DNA of 64,000 nucleotides from Zarea fungicola (taxonomy: Eukaryota > Ascomycota > Sordariomycetes > Hypocreales > Cordycipitaceae). Below the pieces are notes generated by a model. That model was not told the DNA's origin, ran no database searches, and saw only the letters and a program-made list of their open reading frames with translations. The stretch is from assembly GCA_900169235.1 (NCBI GenBank), contig FWCC01000040.1, forward strand, positions 1 to 64,000, read 5' to 3'. Positions 22,757 through 33,337 of the stretch are shown here, piece after piece. Position 1 is the first letter of the stretch. The number at the start of each line of letters is the position of its first letter. Position numbers and translations under genes: made by a program.

Positions 22757-24871
22757 CTAGCTCTGCCTCCCTGCCGCCACCTGTGTCGTATTTCCCAACG
22801 ACGACACGGACGGCGACGAGCTCAGACTTTCACCACTTTGCCCACGCAGTCTGCCCAGCGTCGCCACGAGCTGCGTGTTCTGCGCCTGAAGCTCTCTGAC
22901 CTGGCCTTCTAGTATGCTGTTGTGCTGCCGAGCGAGATCGCGCTCCGCGCGTGTGCGCTCCAACTCCAGCGCCATGTTGGACTTTTCCTCCTTCTCCAAC
23001 GTCTTGCGCCTTCGCCGTTCCGCCTTGGCGGCCTCTTGCTCGCGCTTCTCTTCGAGCTTCTGCAGTTCCTTTCGATACTTGAGCTCCTGTTTGGCCGCGT
23101 CCCTCTTGAGCTTCTCACGGAGTTTGGCCAGCGCGGCCTCGTCTTTGGCTTTGTCACCCTGGCTCTTGCTCTGCAGGCGCGTTTCCATCAAGGCTATTTT
23201 TTCATCGGTTTTGCGGCGTCGTTCTTCGAGCTTGCGGAGCTCCTTCTCGCCCGAGGATCCAATCGATGCCGGTGCTGCCGGTGCTGCCGGGTTCTGATGC
23301 GCCGTGGTGGATTTGGAGTCTTCTGATGGGTCGGCGCCATCGGCCATTATAGTAGTTGTACCTGGCTGCCCACTGCCTTCCAATGTGAGGCGCTTTTCGA
23401 GTGCGGAGAGGAACGAACGCACAGACGAGGTATCGCTATCTGAGTTTTCGTCCCGGGGCTGCGTTATGTTCACTGTTGGTATGGTAGATACACTCTCCTC
23501 GCTGCTGGCGTAGTTGAGGCCTAGGCCGTTGGCGACGACTGATGATGCGACGCCGAAAATGCCAGTGATGATGCCATATAGCCCGTTGCTGCTGGGTATA
23601 GAATCGTGTGTGTCGTCTACGCTGTCTAAATTTTGGGTGTGGTGTTGGAAGTTACCAGTTCCATCATAGCTTCGTGTTGCTGTTGCAGCTCTGGCAGTGT
23701 TTGTTGAAGTCGTGGCCGTATCTTGTGGCCCTTCACCCATGCCTACTTCCTTGCTGTCTGCGGATTCGTCGAGCTCGTGCCATCCTCGTCGCGACTGGGC
23801 CGTGACCCATTTGAGAAACTTACCGGCGTCGCCGACAATACCAGGTGGTGTACCCTTTTCGATGAGGAATCTGGGTACGCTGCCGCCGGGATCACTGCGT
23901 GTGACCATGAGCCACTCTACCGCCACCAATTGCTTGTCAGGCAGGATCTCGGAGCCACTGAGCTTCTTGTCGGTACTGCGCTCTTCATTGATTGCCAAGT
24001 CCGTGGCGGACATGGAGCGTCTGGCCATGGAGGGCTCGACTTGTACCTCACGAATGATTTCCACGGATTCATACTGGCCACGAATGATGCCCTGCCGTGG
24101 AGGACACTGGCGGTGGCTGCATGGCTTGGAGACGATGACGTACTGGCGCAGCCCATTGGATAGATTCGCAGCCTTGTGAGATAGATCAGAGGTTAACAGC
24201 AGGGTGATAAAATCTCTTGGCGATGTGGGACCTGGAAATTGTGCAGACAACTGGAAAACTTCGGATTCTGTTAGCAGGACAGAACAAACTGGTTGAACGT
24301 TGACAGAAACTCGCAACATACCACTCAGATGGCCTGCATCTTTAATCTCTTTATCCTCGACATGCCTGTCGGCGCCGATGCCCCTAATATTGCCGACACC
24401 TGGCGACCCTTGCACCTTTAAGCTCTCCGTAAACTCGCGCTCCAACCCTGCGCGCCAATTGTCAAACGACAGGCCCTCGTGGATGCTTTGCCGGGCAAAC
24501 CATGCGCCTTTCCCGTCCTTACTGGACATTTTGTAGACGTTGATGCCGAGCAGATTTTCTTTGGGGTTGACTTTGACCTCCTTCCAATCCCTGCGCAGCG
24601 CCGCCGCCGCCTCCAGTGATGCTGGGGACTGCCGTAGAGAGCGCGATCGCTGGGTATCATTGAAGAGAACTGCGGACTCGGTCTTGGCGCGCGCACGGCC
24701 GGTAGTGTTCGGTGTCGTTGGCGCGGCGGCGCATGAAGGCGACGGGATCGACTCGCCAATAACCATTGCTTGCGAGAAAATGTCGTTAATGTATGTGCCC
24801 ATGTCACTGTGCGGGAGATTGTCCCACTCGGCAGGGCCGAGCGACTGTAGCGGCGCATGAATGTTGACCAT
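22757..24871 (-). CDS. DUF3074 (START-like) protein with C-terminal coiled coil
   Basis: Fungal protein of unknown biochemical role with a DUF3074 domain, a START/Bet v1-like fold that may bind a lipid. The frame is open from ATG 24871 to TAG 22757 (704 codons). A 54-base in-frame intron is nearly certain at 24321-24268, with a GTATGT donor and CTAACAG acceptor; splicing gives 686 aa and restores SEVFQLSAQFPGPTSPRDF. DUF3074 covers about residues 90-350, including FITLLLTSDL and PSMARRSMSATDL. A hydrophobic Gly-rich patch (GIITGIFGVASSVVANGL) sits near residue 415. The last 190 residues are a Lys/Glu/Arg-rich coiled coil of the ELRKLEERRRK type followed by a Ser-rich tail. No signal peptide is seen. 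It converges on the Trm732 homologue, and nothing nearby suggests a pathway. Confidence 0.85.
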   Translation of the reverse strand: MVNIHAPLQSLGPAEWDNLPHSDMGTYINDIFSQAMVIGESIPSPSCAAAPTTPNTTGRARAKTESAVLFNDTQRSRSLRQSPASLEAAAALRRDWKEVKVNPKENLLGINVYKMSSKDGKGAWFARQSIHEGLSFDNWRAGLEREFTESLKVQGSPGVGNIRGIGADRHVEDKEIKDAGHLSGMLRVSVNVQPVCSVLLTESEVFQLSAQFPGPTSPRDFITLLLTSDLSHKAANLSNGLRQYVIVSKPCSHRQCPPRQGIIRGQYESVEIIREVQVEPSMARRSMSATDLAINEERSTDKKLSGSEILPDKQLVAVEWLMVTRSDPGGSVPRFLIEKGTPPGIVGDAGKFLKWVTAQSRRGWHELDESADSKEVGMGEGPQDTATTSTNTARAATATRSYDGTGNFQHHTQNLDSVDDTHDSIPSSNGLYGIITGIFGVASSVVANGLGLNYASSEESVSTIPTVNITQPRDENSDSDTSSVRSFLSALEKRLTLEGSGQPGTTTIMADGADPSEDSKSTTAHQNPAAPAAPASIGSSGEKELRKLEERRRKTDEKIALMETRLQSKSQGDKAKDEAALAKLREKLKRDAAKQELKYRKELQKLEEKREQEAAKAERRRRKTLEKEEKSNMALELERTRAERDLARQHNSILEGQVRELQAQNTQLVATLGRLRGQSGESLSSSPSVSSLGNTTQVAAGRQS

Positions 24872-25819
24872 GTTGTCGATATATATTCAAGTTGACTGTA
24901 TCGAAGAATGGTGTAGATTCTTGAGAAGGGAATAACCGAGATAGTAGAGGGCAGCTGGTGCACCGTTGCAGAAGCTAAATCATGGTAGAGGGGCAATTGT
25001 AGCAAACGGCCATGTGGACGGTAGAGAGGACAAGAAACGCCAAAACGACAAGCCGAAGAGCCAAAATAAAAACAGGTAATGCTGAGTTACGATGTCAAGG
25101 ATAACGCCCTCCCCCCCCAAAAAAAACAGGGTTGATATTCCCAAGTTCTCAGCCACAATAAAGGATGTGTGAGGCGGAATGGCCAGTTTAGAGTGCAGCT
25201 AATGGTGACATCAGTGAAGGATGGACTTCATTCCAAGGCTCAGGCGGCATGACCGAAGGCTTGGATAATAATAAGCTCAGAGCTCATTGAGCCACTAAAA
25301 GGCGGGGTTGGAGGTTGTAGCTACAGGGCACGGCAATGTGGGGCAAGCTACCGAAATCTCCGTTCTCCAGAAGGGCTCCGGCCGTGCCGTTCTGATGCAA
25401 AAGGGCGTAAAATTTAAATATTTGTATAAAAGTGTATCGGTATCAGAGATGGCCATGGATAAAGGCATGTTGAAGCCAACTGTATCTTAAGTCTTGTGGG
25501 GTCTGTGAAACTGCCTGCCTTGGCAACACAGCGAACCCCGAATGCTGGCATCTCCAAGCTTTAAAATGGACAACTAGTTAACTACCTACGGAGTCCGCAC
25601 CACAAATAACCATCTAATACCAATTCAGGGTCCAACTACTAGGCCTCGCGCCGCTACTTATTGATTTTCTGTTGGACTAGGTACTTCTTCCTCTTTTACC
25701 TCATTTGTGCTTTCTGTGGTTAAACAAACCCACGCCAGATTGAACCCTCACGCGATCGGGTATCTGGTCATAGGTACGCGCGCTTCGGAGTTACATCCAC
25801 CACAGCAGTCCACCCCAAC
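24872..25819. other. Intergenic, no gene seen
   Basis: About 950 bases upstream of the DUF3074 gene and downstream of the dehydrogenase. A C8A7 run lies at 25110-25125. TACGGAGTCC and CTAGGTAC motif copies occur near 25586 and 25677, matching the dispersed intergenic motifs elsewhere. No coding frame is convincing. Confidence 0.4.
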
Positions 25820-27046
25820 TCAATCCGTTTTGATGCACACTTTACCAAAATGCTTTCCCGACTGCAAATAATCATATGCCTCCCGAACTTGATCCAGACC
25901 AAACACCCTCGAATCCACCACAGGTCGCAGACGCTCAGGATTCGCCTCCATCGCCCGGCACATGTCCTCAAGCTGTACCCTATTGCCGACCATGATACCC
26001 CGGGCGGTGAACTGGCTGCTTAAACACTCCAAGAAGCTTGGCTCAGCGTCGTATTCCATGCCGCCCACGTAGCCAATAATGCTAATCACACCCGAATGAC
26101 GAATAGCAGTGATACTCTGCCGCATCGACTTGGGACCGGCAACCTCCAGGACGTGGTCGACACCAGCCCCGCCAGTAAGTTCGCGCGCCCTGCTGCCCCA
26201 TTCGGGCGTCTTTTTATAATTGAGAACATAATCAGCACCGAGCTTCTTGAGAGCCGCTTCCTTCTCCTCGGAGCCCGTGGTTGCGATGACACGTGCGCCC
26301 GCAGCTTTGGCAAATTGCAGCCCAAATATGCTCACGGCGCCGGTGCCTTGCGTAAGCACCCACTGACCTGCGGTAACCTGCGCATCCCTCAGTCCGTAGA
26401 GGGCATTCCATGCAGTCAGGCCAGCGCACGGCAGAGTCGCGGCCTCGATGGCCGAGAGCGTGCTCGGTTGACGCACGAGACCCTGCTCATTGAAGGTACC
26501 GACGCCGCGAAACGTTCCGTCGCGAGTGCCACCCAAGCCGGCAGAGTTGGCAGTGGCAGAAATGGGCCCGCCAAGATGCTCCTGGTTGAAGAGCGTGATG
26601 ACTTTATCGCCCGGCTTAAACCGTGTTACCTGCTTGCCGACGGCGAGAACAGTGCCCTCACCGTCAGAGCCGGGGACGACGTTGGGCTTAGTGGCAAAGT
26701 GATACTTGCCGAGGGGAATGATGAGATCGCGATACTATTTAATCTTAAATGAGCAATGTATTTTCGTTTGCCAAGTTTATTGCTTAATGCTTGGCTGAAT
26801 TAAGCTCACGTTGAGAGAAGCCGCTTCGACTAGAAAAGTTCGTCGTTATCAGACTCGGTCCGATGCCGGCTCATGAGCAAGAGAAGGAAAAAGTTGCATA
26901 AATAATAACTCACTTTTAACTAGAACCTCACTGTCTCCTGGCGCAGTGACTTGTACTTCGTCGAAATTCAGGGCGTCAAAGCCTTCACTACCGTCCGTTG
27001 AAGAAAGTGTCCACTGCTTCGCCGTGGCGGGGATTGGACCGGCCAT
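25820..27046 (-). CDS. MDR-family NAD(P)H-dependent oxidoreductase
   Basis: Medium-chain dehydrogenase/reductase, probably cytosolic, reducing or oxidising a small carbonyl, quinone or alcohol; the substrate is unknown. Three exons: 27046-26914, 26829-26810 (20 bases) and 26734-25820, giving 355 aa. The protein starts MAGPIPATAKQWTL and has the GroES-like lobe VLVKIEAASLNYRDL, GSDGEGTVLAVGKQVTRFKPGDKV. The nucleotide-binding site is VLTQGTGAVSIFGLQFAKA followed by ARVIATTGSEEK, and the C-terminal GKVCIKTD is typical. The Cys/His residues that bind catalytic zinc in classical alcohol dehydrogenases are absent: Asn-Tyr-Arg-Asp occupies that place. It is therefore closer to quinone oxidoreductase-like members despite the usual zinc-binding annotation. 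The tiny middle exon is required for frame and family fit. It stands alone. Confidence 0.88.
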
Positions 27047-27453
27047 TATTGGTGCGCTGCACATAAGACAAGAATCACGAGTATAAAGTCCCAATTAAGA
27101 AAGAAAGAATGGAAAGTCAATTACACTGAAATAAACATATGCGCATTGAGATTAGGATCTTATGAATGGCGGAGGCATGTCCGAGAGTAGCTGCCGGGCC
27201 GAGTTTCATACTATCGGTAACAACTATACGGCGCCGTCTCCGAAAGCCCAGCCTTGACGCTAGCTGTGCCTAAGCTATCCAACCAGGTGTTTGGAGCCAA
27301 AGAGTAGATTTCTCGGCATTCTATCTCTTCGCCGAAGTGGTTGTGGCAATAGAATAGTGTGAGGGGCAGTTATCATGACCTGCCCACGCTGGACTAATTT
27401 TATTGTTCGTACCTTAATTATCAGTCTGAATCTTGTTCAACTACCTGAATCAT
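27047..27453. other. Short intergenic region, nothing recognised
   Basis: About 400 bases between the 5' end of the dehydrogenase gene and the 3' end of the small-protein gene, both on the minus strand. It must hold the dehydrogenase promoter. No distinctive motif was seen. Confidence 0.35.
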
Positions 27454-27754
27454 CTAACTATCGTTATTTCGTGGACCTTTAGAAAACATTTGTTCCACAG
27501 TATCCTCAAGTGGTCCGCGAGGGTTTGACGATAGATTCTGCCATGTGAGTCTGGTTAGTATCCGCTGGTTGCAGCACAGGAAGAAAGAAAAAAAAAGCAG
27601 AAAATCAAGCCATATGCACCTCTAATTGCGATTTGGAAGAATCTTGAACTTGTTGGCTGGTTTTGTCTCTGGAATGTACACCCTGACCTGGAGGAGTGTG
27701 CAACTGAGCTCCCGTCTGCTGCTCAGGCGGCGGAGATTGTGTTCCTTCGGGCAT
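27454..27754 (-). CDS. Conserved 72-aa small fungal protein, function unknown
   Basis: A small two-exon gene easily missed because each part is short. Exon 1 (27754-27620) encodes 45 residues beginning MPEGTQSPPPEQQTGAQ and ending SKSQLE. A GTGCAT donor and an 82-base intron with a TACTAACC branch site and GCAG acceptor follow. Exon 2 (27537-27454) adds NLSSNPRGPLEDTVEQMF and ends NNDS-stop. The join produces LENLSSNP, a motif I recall from a family of small hydrophilic ascomycete proteins with PPPEQQTGAQ-like N-termini. This was the reason for looking for the second exon. The protein is Pro/Gln/Ser-rich, probably disordered, without signal peptide or membrane segment. Function is unknown. 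The open frame continues upstream of the ATG into hydrophobic Phe-rich sequence that I take as non-coding. Confidence 0.72.
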
Positions 27755-28463
27755 ATTGAGTACAGCTTGTGAATCAAAGTAATTAAGAAAGCTTTCTGAT
27801 CGAAAAAGAATTTTGTAGAAAAAGAAAAATAGAAATCTAGCTGCTAATTCTTTTTGATATTTATTCCGCTGCGCCCGGGACGACCGTCTCATGTCGTAAT
27901 ATACAACAACTTAGGCGTATAAATGGGTTCCGGCATTCTACTTAGCCTTGTGATGTCACAATGACAGCTATGACCAAATGTCCGAAAACTTCTGGAAGGA
28001 GTAGAATATTAAAACTTAATTCAAAACGTGGTATTTATCTCTCCTGTTTGGACAACGATTAAAGTAGCATCACCGTGACGCAAATTAGACCGCCGATCAC
28101 CTCACAATTGGAGTCAATGGTCCGAGCCAATCATGAAACACTGTCGCAGTGCAGTGACTAAACTAGGAAACAATAGACATTTTACTAAAGTCACAACAGA
28201 CAACGGCTTCCAAATGAACAGCTGACCAATTCTAGACGAAAGCGCCGGTTGACATAGACTTTGTACCAATTCTATAAACTTAATTCCATAGACTTAGCTC
28301 AGAACTGTCACGAATGCAGTTTATGCAAAGTTGCTCATTGGCAGAAACAATTAAAAATAGCAGCAAAATATCCAAAGGCAGAAACAAACAAGAAGACCAA
28401 AAAGGTATCCATGGTATCAATTTGTGGATAACAATCCATTTTTTACCAACAACTGGCAGGATC
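27755..28463. other. Intergenic, AT-rich
   Basis: About 700 AT-rich bases between the small-protein gene and the 3' end of the MFS gene. No gene recognised. Confidence 0.4.
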
Positions 28464-30152
28464 TTAAGCCGCACCAACAGCGGTGGACACATTAAATAGA
28501 CGCTCGCGTTTCATGGCAAAGCTCATAACGGCGACGAGACCGCCAGCGGCAATAACCAATGCATATGTCTTGCTGATACCGGCGACAATGGCCTCGAGGA
28601 CTCTGCGCTTGACGTCAGGATTCAACGTCTCTAGGAAACCGTTGCGTGCGCCTTGAATAGCTGCCTCGATTGTCTGACGCGGGACGTCAGGTAGGATAGC
28701 GCCAATAGTCTGAAGACACTCGTTCAGGAAGACAGTGTTGGCAATGGCCATGACGATGGTGATGCCAGCAAACTGCGAGAGCGTGATGAAGCCTACAGCC
28801 GAGGGAACCTGTGCCGGCTCAACCTTGGCCTGTGCGACAGCAAAGGATGCCTGGATCCAAAGTCCGACCCCGAGACCGAGAATGACAGTGTAGCCATAGA
28901 TGCGGCCAACAGACGTGTCAATATTGACCGTGTACATTAGAGCGCTGCCGACGACCGCCAGGGCTCCGCCGGCAAGGTACCACGGCATGTAGTAACCAAA
29001 TTTGGCTAGCAAGGCACCGTTGGTAAAGATCGTGACAACCATGATGATGATAAAGGGCAGCAGGCGAACACCAGCATCGAGGGCGGCATCGCTACGGGTA
29101 AATTGGAAAAAGATGGGAATCATGTATATGGGGACAAAAGCCGACGCGCCGGCGGATGCCGTAGCCGCGAACAAGATGAGGACAGTGCGTGAGCGGAAGA
29201 ACTCGATGGGGATGATACGACGAGAGACGGTTGTGAAGATTGTATAAACCTGTTGAAAACCGAGAATGATGAACAGCACGCCCGATACGACAAAGAGGGA
29301 AATGACCTGGCCAGAGTTCCACGGATAGGTGACACCACCCCAAGAAATGGCCAGGATGAAGGTAACGAGGGCAGCCATCTGAAGGACGGAGCCGACATAG
29401 TCCATCTCCTTGACACGATCCTTATACGATACACCTGGGCGGGGGTCGGCAGTGGGCAGCAAGAAAAGATACGCAGGGGCGCAGACAGCGCCAATGAGAA
29501 GGTTAATGTAGAACGCCCATCGCCAGCCAACCTTGGAAGCGCTGAATGCGCCGCCGATGATGGGACCCAGGACAATACCGAGACCCCAGGTGAGACCGGT
29601 TGCGCCAACATAGAGGGGGCGCTCTTGCATCGAAGTTGTGACAGCAATTAGTGTCATGACACCGACGTAAAGGCCGGCTCCAGCAACACCGCAAAGAGCG
29701 CGACCGACGATCATGACGTTCATATTGGGGGCGGCGCCGCAGATGGCAGAGCCGACTTCGAAAAGGGCAACGTTGAAGATGTATGTCCATTTTGCGTTGA
29801 ACTGGCCGTACAATTTGCCCCAGATAAGATTAGTTGCGGTGGCACCGAGGAGGAAAGCAACACTGAGCCAGGTGAGCTTCTCAAGCTCACCGAGATCCTC
29901 GATGATGACGGGCTGAATATCGGCGACGACGGTGTTGTCGAGGGCATAAAAGAAGATGGATGAGAGAATGGAAGTCATGGCAGTCCACCACTTCCAGCCA
30001 CTTATATCGCGAGGCGGCTTCTCGAGGACGGGCTCATCGTGCTGTTCGTTCTTGGGGGAACCAGGAACGGGTGTGTCGTGTACCTCGGGACTACTGGAGC
30101 TGGAGGTCTCCAGAACCTCCTTCGAGGCGCGCTCGGGATCAGTCACGGCCAT
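28464..30152 (-). CDS. MFS drug:H+ antiporter (DHA2, 14-TM)
   Basis: Plasma-membrane efflux pump of the major facilitator superfamily that exports small molecules in exchange for protons. Single exon, 562 aa, starting MAVTDPERASKEVLE. A hydrophilic N-terminal tail of about 50 residues precedes 14 predicted membrane segments. Motifs are DNTVVADIQPVI in TM1 (the DHA2 acidic residue), LIWGKLYGQFNAKW after TM2 (motif A), GRALCGVAGAG (motif B), and LTWGLGIVLGPIIGGAF (motif C of antiporters). The C-terminus ends shortly after the last membrane segment. Members of this group include toxin self-resistance pumps of fungal clusters such as AflT. The nearest metabolic genes are two methyltransferases 2-4 kb away, so a link is possible but not shown. 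Transport substrate unknown. Confidence 0.93.
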   Translation of the reverse strand: MAVTDPERASKEVLETSSSSSPEVHDTPVPGSPKNEQHDEPVLEKPPRDISGWKWWTAMTSILSSIFFYALDNTVVADIQPVIIEDLGELEKLTWLSVAFLLGATATNLIWGKLYGQFNAKWTYIFNVALFEVGSAICGAAPNMNVMIVGRALCGVAGAGLYVGVMTLIAVTTSMQERPLYVGATGLTWGLGIVLGPIIGGAFSASKVGWRWAFYINLLIGAVCAPAYLFLLPTADPRPGVSYKDRVKEMDYVGSVLQMAALVTFILAISWGGVTYPWNSGQVISLFVVSGVLFIILGFQQVYTIFTTVSRRIIPIEFFRSRTVLILFAATASAGASAFVPIYMIPIFFQFTRSDAALDAGVRLLPFIIIMVVTIFTNGALLAKFGYYMPWYLAGGALAVVGSALMYTVNIDTSVGRIYGYTVILGLGVGLWIQASFAVAQAKVEPAQVPSAVGFITLSQFAGITIVMAIANTVFLNECLQTIGAILPDVPRQTIEAAIQGARNGFLETLNPDVKRRVLEAIVAGISKTYALVIAAGGLVAVMSFAMKRERLFNVSTAVGAA

Positions 30153-32386
30153 TCTTTAGGCACAGATGACCTTCAAGGACGTGGACTACTCAATAATTAG
30201 AAAGGAAACACACTCCGAGAGAAAAAAAAGGACCAAACTCAAAATCTCTAGGTCAACTTACATTCAAAGATAATTGCCTTGATCAGGTTGAAAGGGAGCA
30301 ACACAGAGTCAACTGCCGAAAACCGTTGTGGAATTAAAACTGATCTTGATACAAGATGTAAAGGTAGACGCAGTGCTCAATGGGCGCAGTGGCTAATATA
30401 CTAACCGAGATGCTTTGGGTGTTATGTTGTATGCGGTTTACCATTTATACGTCCCGCTCTCTGTTTGGCTGATTTATAATGGTAGGTAGCTAGCTGGTCA
30501 ATGGGTCATGAAGGCTCAATCCTTGAAAAGAACCAAAGCCAGGCGACGGAGGAGTACTTAATCAGCAGGATTGGCAACACACACGAAAGGGGCAGAAACG
30601 AATCGATCTTTTTGGTGGCTTGTATGCTACCGACAGAAACGGGGACTATTTGGGGGCAAGCGAGAGCCCGAGCGAGGAAAGGGAACTGATTTGGGCTCAC
30701 CCAAGTAAACTCCTACATCGGTTCCCATTTTGCCGTCTCCTGCTCCGTAATCCGTTCCGCTGATGCTGCCTAAGCCTTATGATGTTGGCAATGCGCCTTT
30801 CAATAGATGTCATTGTGGCAGCAGCTGCAATCCAAGGTACAGTGTCCGACGCACTGTAAACACGGTGTCAAAAACAGCCATTTACGGACTAGCGGGGTCT
30901 GCCACTATTGAAACGGAAGCCAAAAGAGGCAGGAATAAGTCCGATCCAGATCGCCACCGCCGTCAGGTGGGCTAGCCGCTAGCATTACGAACCTTGGCAA
31001 CTTGCAGGGGATGACAATACTAATTGGTGCGTAGCTCCAGGGGCATAAACTGGGTGTTTCCCACTAAAGTGCCTGTCTAAACGGCGTGTAGTCCATAAAA
31101 TCCTGCCCCAAGTCTCCCAAACTTGCTTTGCCTCCTTCTGGCAGGAATTGGCCGACATTTACTAAAGCTAATCTTGAAAATTTGTCAGCCTCCCTCAATT
31201 CCCTTCTTCGCGCAGACATGTGGCCTTTGTCATTTCTGCCAGGGCCTTGCCTAAAAAGGAATGCTACATCCCGATTCCAGATGACCATGCAATTTATCGG
31301 CCTTGTTTATTTGACGAGAGTCTCGAGCTCTAGACTCCCTGCAAGAAAGTCCCTGCATCGCCGATGGAGGAGGCTCAGCCGCCTCAACTTTCTGTATAGT
31401 GTGGCTGCAAATAAGCCAGATCCAATATCGCCATGGTTTGATGCCATGGTAGTTTCTGGCTGGGTCAGGAACTCATACATCCAGCCTGCAAGTTGTTTCT
31501 ACCTGTGGCTGGCCTGACTTCTGCCTGATTCTTGTGAAGCTTCTCGAAGGGAGCTTCACGCCGCAACTTCGTGAACCAATGCCGGCATCAACAGCCGATA
31601 CAACAGTGTCAATGATATAACTGATAAAAGATTTACAAATTTTCTTCTTGAATCAATCGTAGATCCCCAAGTCATTTTAACCACTGCCTTGCTAAATAGC
31701 GTGTAAGAAGCTCTTAAAATTGGTCCGACGGCATGCGATACTATATGAAACAAACCATATTCTCCCCGGGGCAATCTGCAAACCGGCTGCAAGCCCTCGT
31801 GTTCTCCGATACCCTTACGAGATGCTAAATATACCCCTTCGGGGTGGATATAGAAAATTTTCAACTTTTGCACGGCGCCATGCTGTAACCGAGACCAGTC
31901 AAAAATTGACACTATTCAAGCCTCGACGCTCCTTGGCCCCTAGTGTGCTTGGGTTCCGCGCACATTGTATATCCTGGGTGGCTTTGATAAAGGTGCGCGC
32001 CACCCAGATCTCCAGTCATAATTAGCAGTTCCAGGGGTCTTTCCCTCCCACATGGCATGCAACCGATGCTGCCTGCCGGTACTTGTCGCCCACACATCTT
32101 CCGGAGATAGCTAGTTAAAGTAATATGATAATTGGTGGATGATACAGTGTGACATCCAGCTGAGGCCACAAGTATCTCTACATGATACCAGCGTACCAAT
32201 TACTTTGACCCTTGGTTCCACGAACCCTGCCTACTGCAGCCCAGATCTAGATTCCTTTTGGCAACAAGAAACATACCCAGCACCATGGGATGGCGCAATG
32301 TAAGAGATATAGATTGGGTTTTAATTTTCGTCAGTGTAATTGAGCCGTAACACGCCCAGCAACACTCCTATCGAGCAAAACTAACT
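30153..32386. other. Intergenic, no gene supported; one 8-bp hairpin
   Basis: About 2.2 kb without a recognisable gene. The MFS promoter lies at the left end. An inverted repeat with arms GTGAAGCT (31534-31541) and AGCTTCAC (31552-31559) and a 10-base loop is present. Open frames such as the one near 31128-31517 lack codon bias and family features. Confidence 0.4.
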
Positions 32387-33337
32387 CTAATTGAACTTCT
32401 TTGTGGCTAACACCATCGCAATCGGCGTCTCTGTGTGCGCCTTGGTACCGCCCAGTGATGCGTCTAGCTCGTTCCACAAATCTTGAATATCAGACTCAGG
32501 GATCACAGGAACCCAAGTGGCCAGATAGCCCTTGAACCATGCAATGTCCTGCTCGTCCGACCAATCCTGGTCACCTTCCACCCACAAACGCTTCTCGCCC
32601 GCCTTGACCTTGTTTTCACCAACACGGTCATTCATACGGAATGTACCGAGGTCACCTTGAGAATTAATGTAAATTCTCGTGACATTCTCCCACTGATCTG
32701 TAGGAAACTCAAGACTCTCAAAACCGGTGTTGATAATGGGGAACGCGTGGTCCAAAAGGGGGCCATCGGCCCGCTTGGAGTACTCGTCCCAAATGAGCTT
32801 CCATACCCTCTGCGCATCTGCGTTGCCCACGATTCTGGGTACCGTGTAGTGTGTGATAACAATAGAACCTCCACTACGAAGCTCACGGCCGACCTCGCGG
32901 ATCGTAGCTTCGGTATCCGTCCAATGGATACATTCGCAGAGGAGAGCGACGTCAATGGTGCCGGATCTGACACTGCTTTTCTCGGCACCTTCCTGCAAGA
33001 ATTTCAGGCGGCTAGCCGCCAGACCAGAATTCTCGACCAGGAGCTTTTGGGCTAGTGTAACGTACCCCGGATTGGGGTCTGACACAGTAACGTTGTTGAA
33101 ACGGCCGGCCAGCGTCGCTGTCACAACACCGCAGCCAGCTCCAATGTCGTGGGCATTATCCCAGGCTGCGGAAGAATTCTGTGCATGATAGTCATAAATG
33201 CGTTCGAAAAAGGAATGTGGGTAAATGGGACGGAACGCGAGGTACTCAGACCAGTTGGCGCCTTGTTTGGCAGAGAAACCGAGTTCCTTTGCTGCCGGCA
33301 CCGCAGTGGTCTCAACAGCCGTTGCAGAAGGTGGCAT
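32387..33337 (-). CDS. Class I SAM-dependent methyltransferase
   Basis: Soluble methyltransferase of the Methyltransf_11/25 type, 316 aa, single exon. I chose the ATG at 33337 (MPPSATAVETT) because the two codons before it start from GTG. The SAM-binding motif I reads DIGAGCGVVTATLA near residue 70. An acidic residue ends the next strand (VTVSDPNPGY), and ALLCECIHWTD is the motif seen in trans-aconitate methyltransferase-like and crg1-type fungal enzymes. YLAFRPIYPHSFFERIYDY at the N-terminus is the usual family opening (RPxYP). The C-terminal part includes WFKGYLATWVPV. Substrate unknown; small carboxylic acids or secondary metabolites are typical. It is divergent from the second methyltransferase, with a 654-base shared promoter, so the two may be co-regulated. 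Confidence 0.88.
   Translation of the reverse strand: MPPSATAVETTAVPAAKELGFSAKQGANWSEYLAFRPIYPHSFFERIYDYHAQNSSAAWDNAHDIGAGCGVVTATLAGRFNNVTVSDPNPGYVTLAQKLLVENSGLAASRLKFLQEGAEKSSVRSGTIDVALLCECIHWTDTEATIREVGRELRSGGSIVITHYTVPRIVGNADAQRVWKLIWDEYSKRADGPLLDHAFPIINTGFESLEFPTDQWENVTRIYINSQGDLGTFRMNDRVGENKVKAGEKRLWVEGDQDWSDEQDIAWFKGYLATWVPVIPESDIQDLWNELDASLGGTKAHTETPIAMVLATKKFN

Noticed and set aside
23697..24179. 160- and 146-codon plus-strand frames
   Set aside because: Antisense to the DUF3074 domain, with no motif of their own.
26096..26752. 218-codon plus-strand frame
   Set aside because: Antisense shadow of the MDR oxidoreductase.
31128..31517. 129-codon frame in the 30-32 kb gap
   Set aside because: No bias, motif or splice structure.
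31534..31559. 8-bp hairpin considered as a terminator or element end
   Set aside because: Isolated, with no gene end or target duplication next to it; stems of this size occur by chance.
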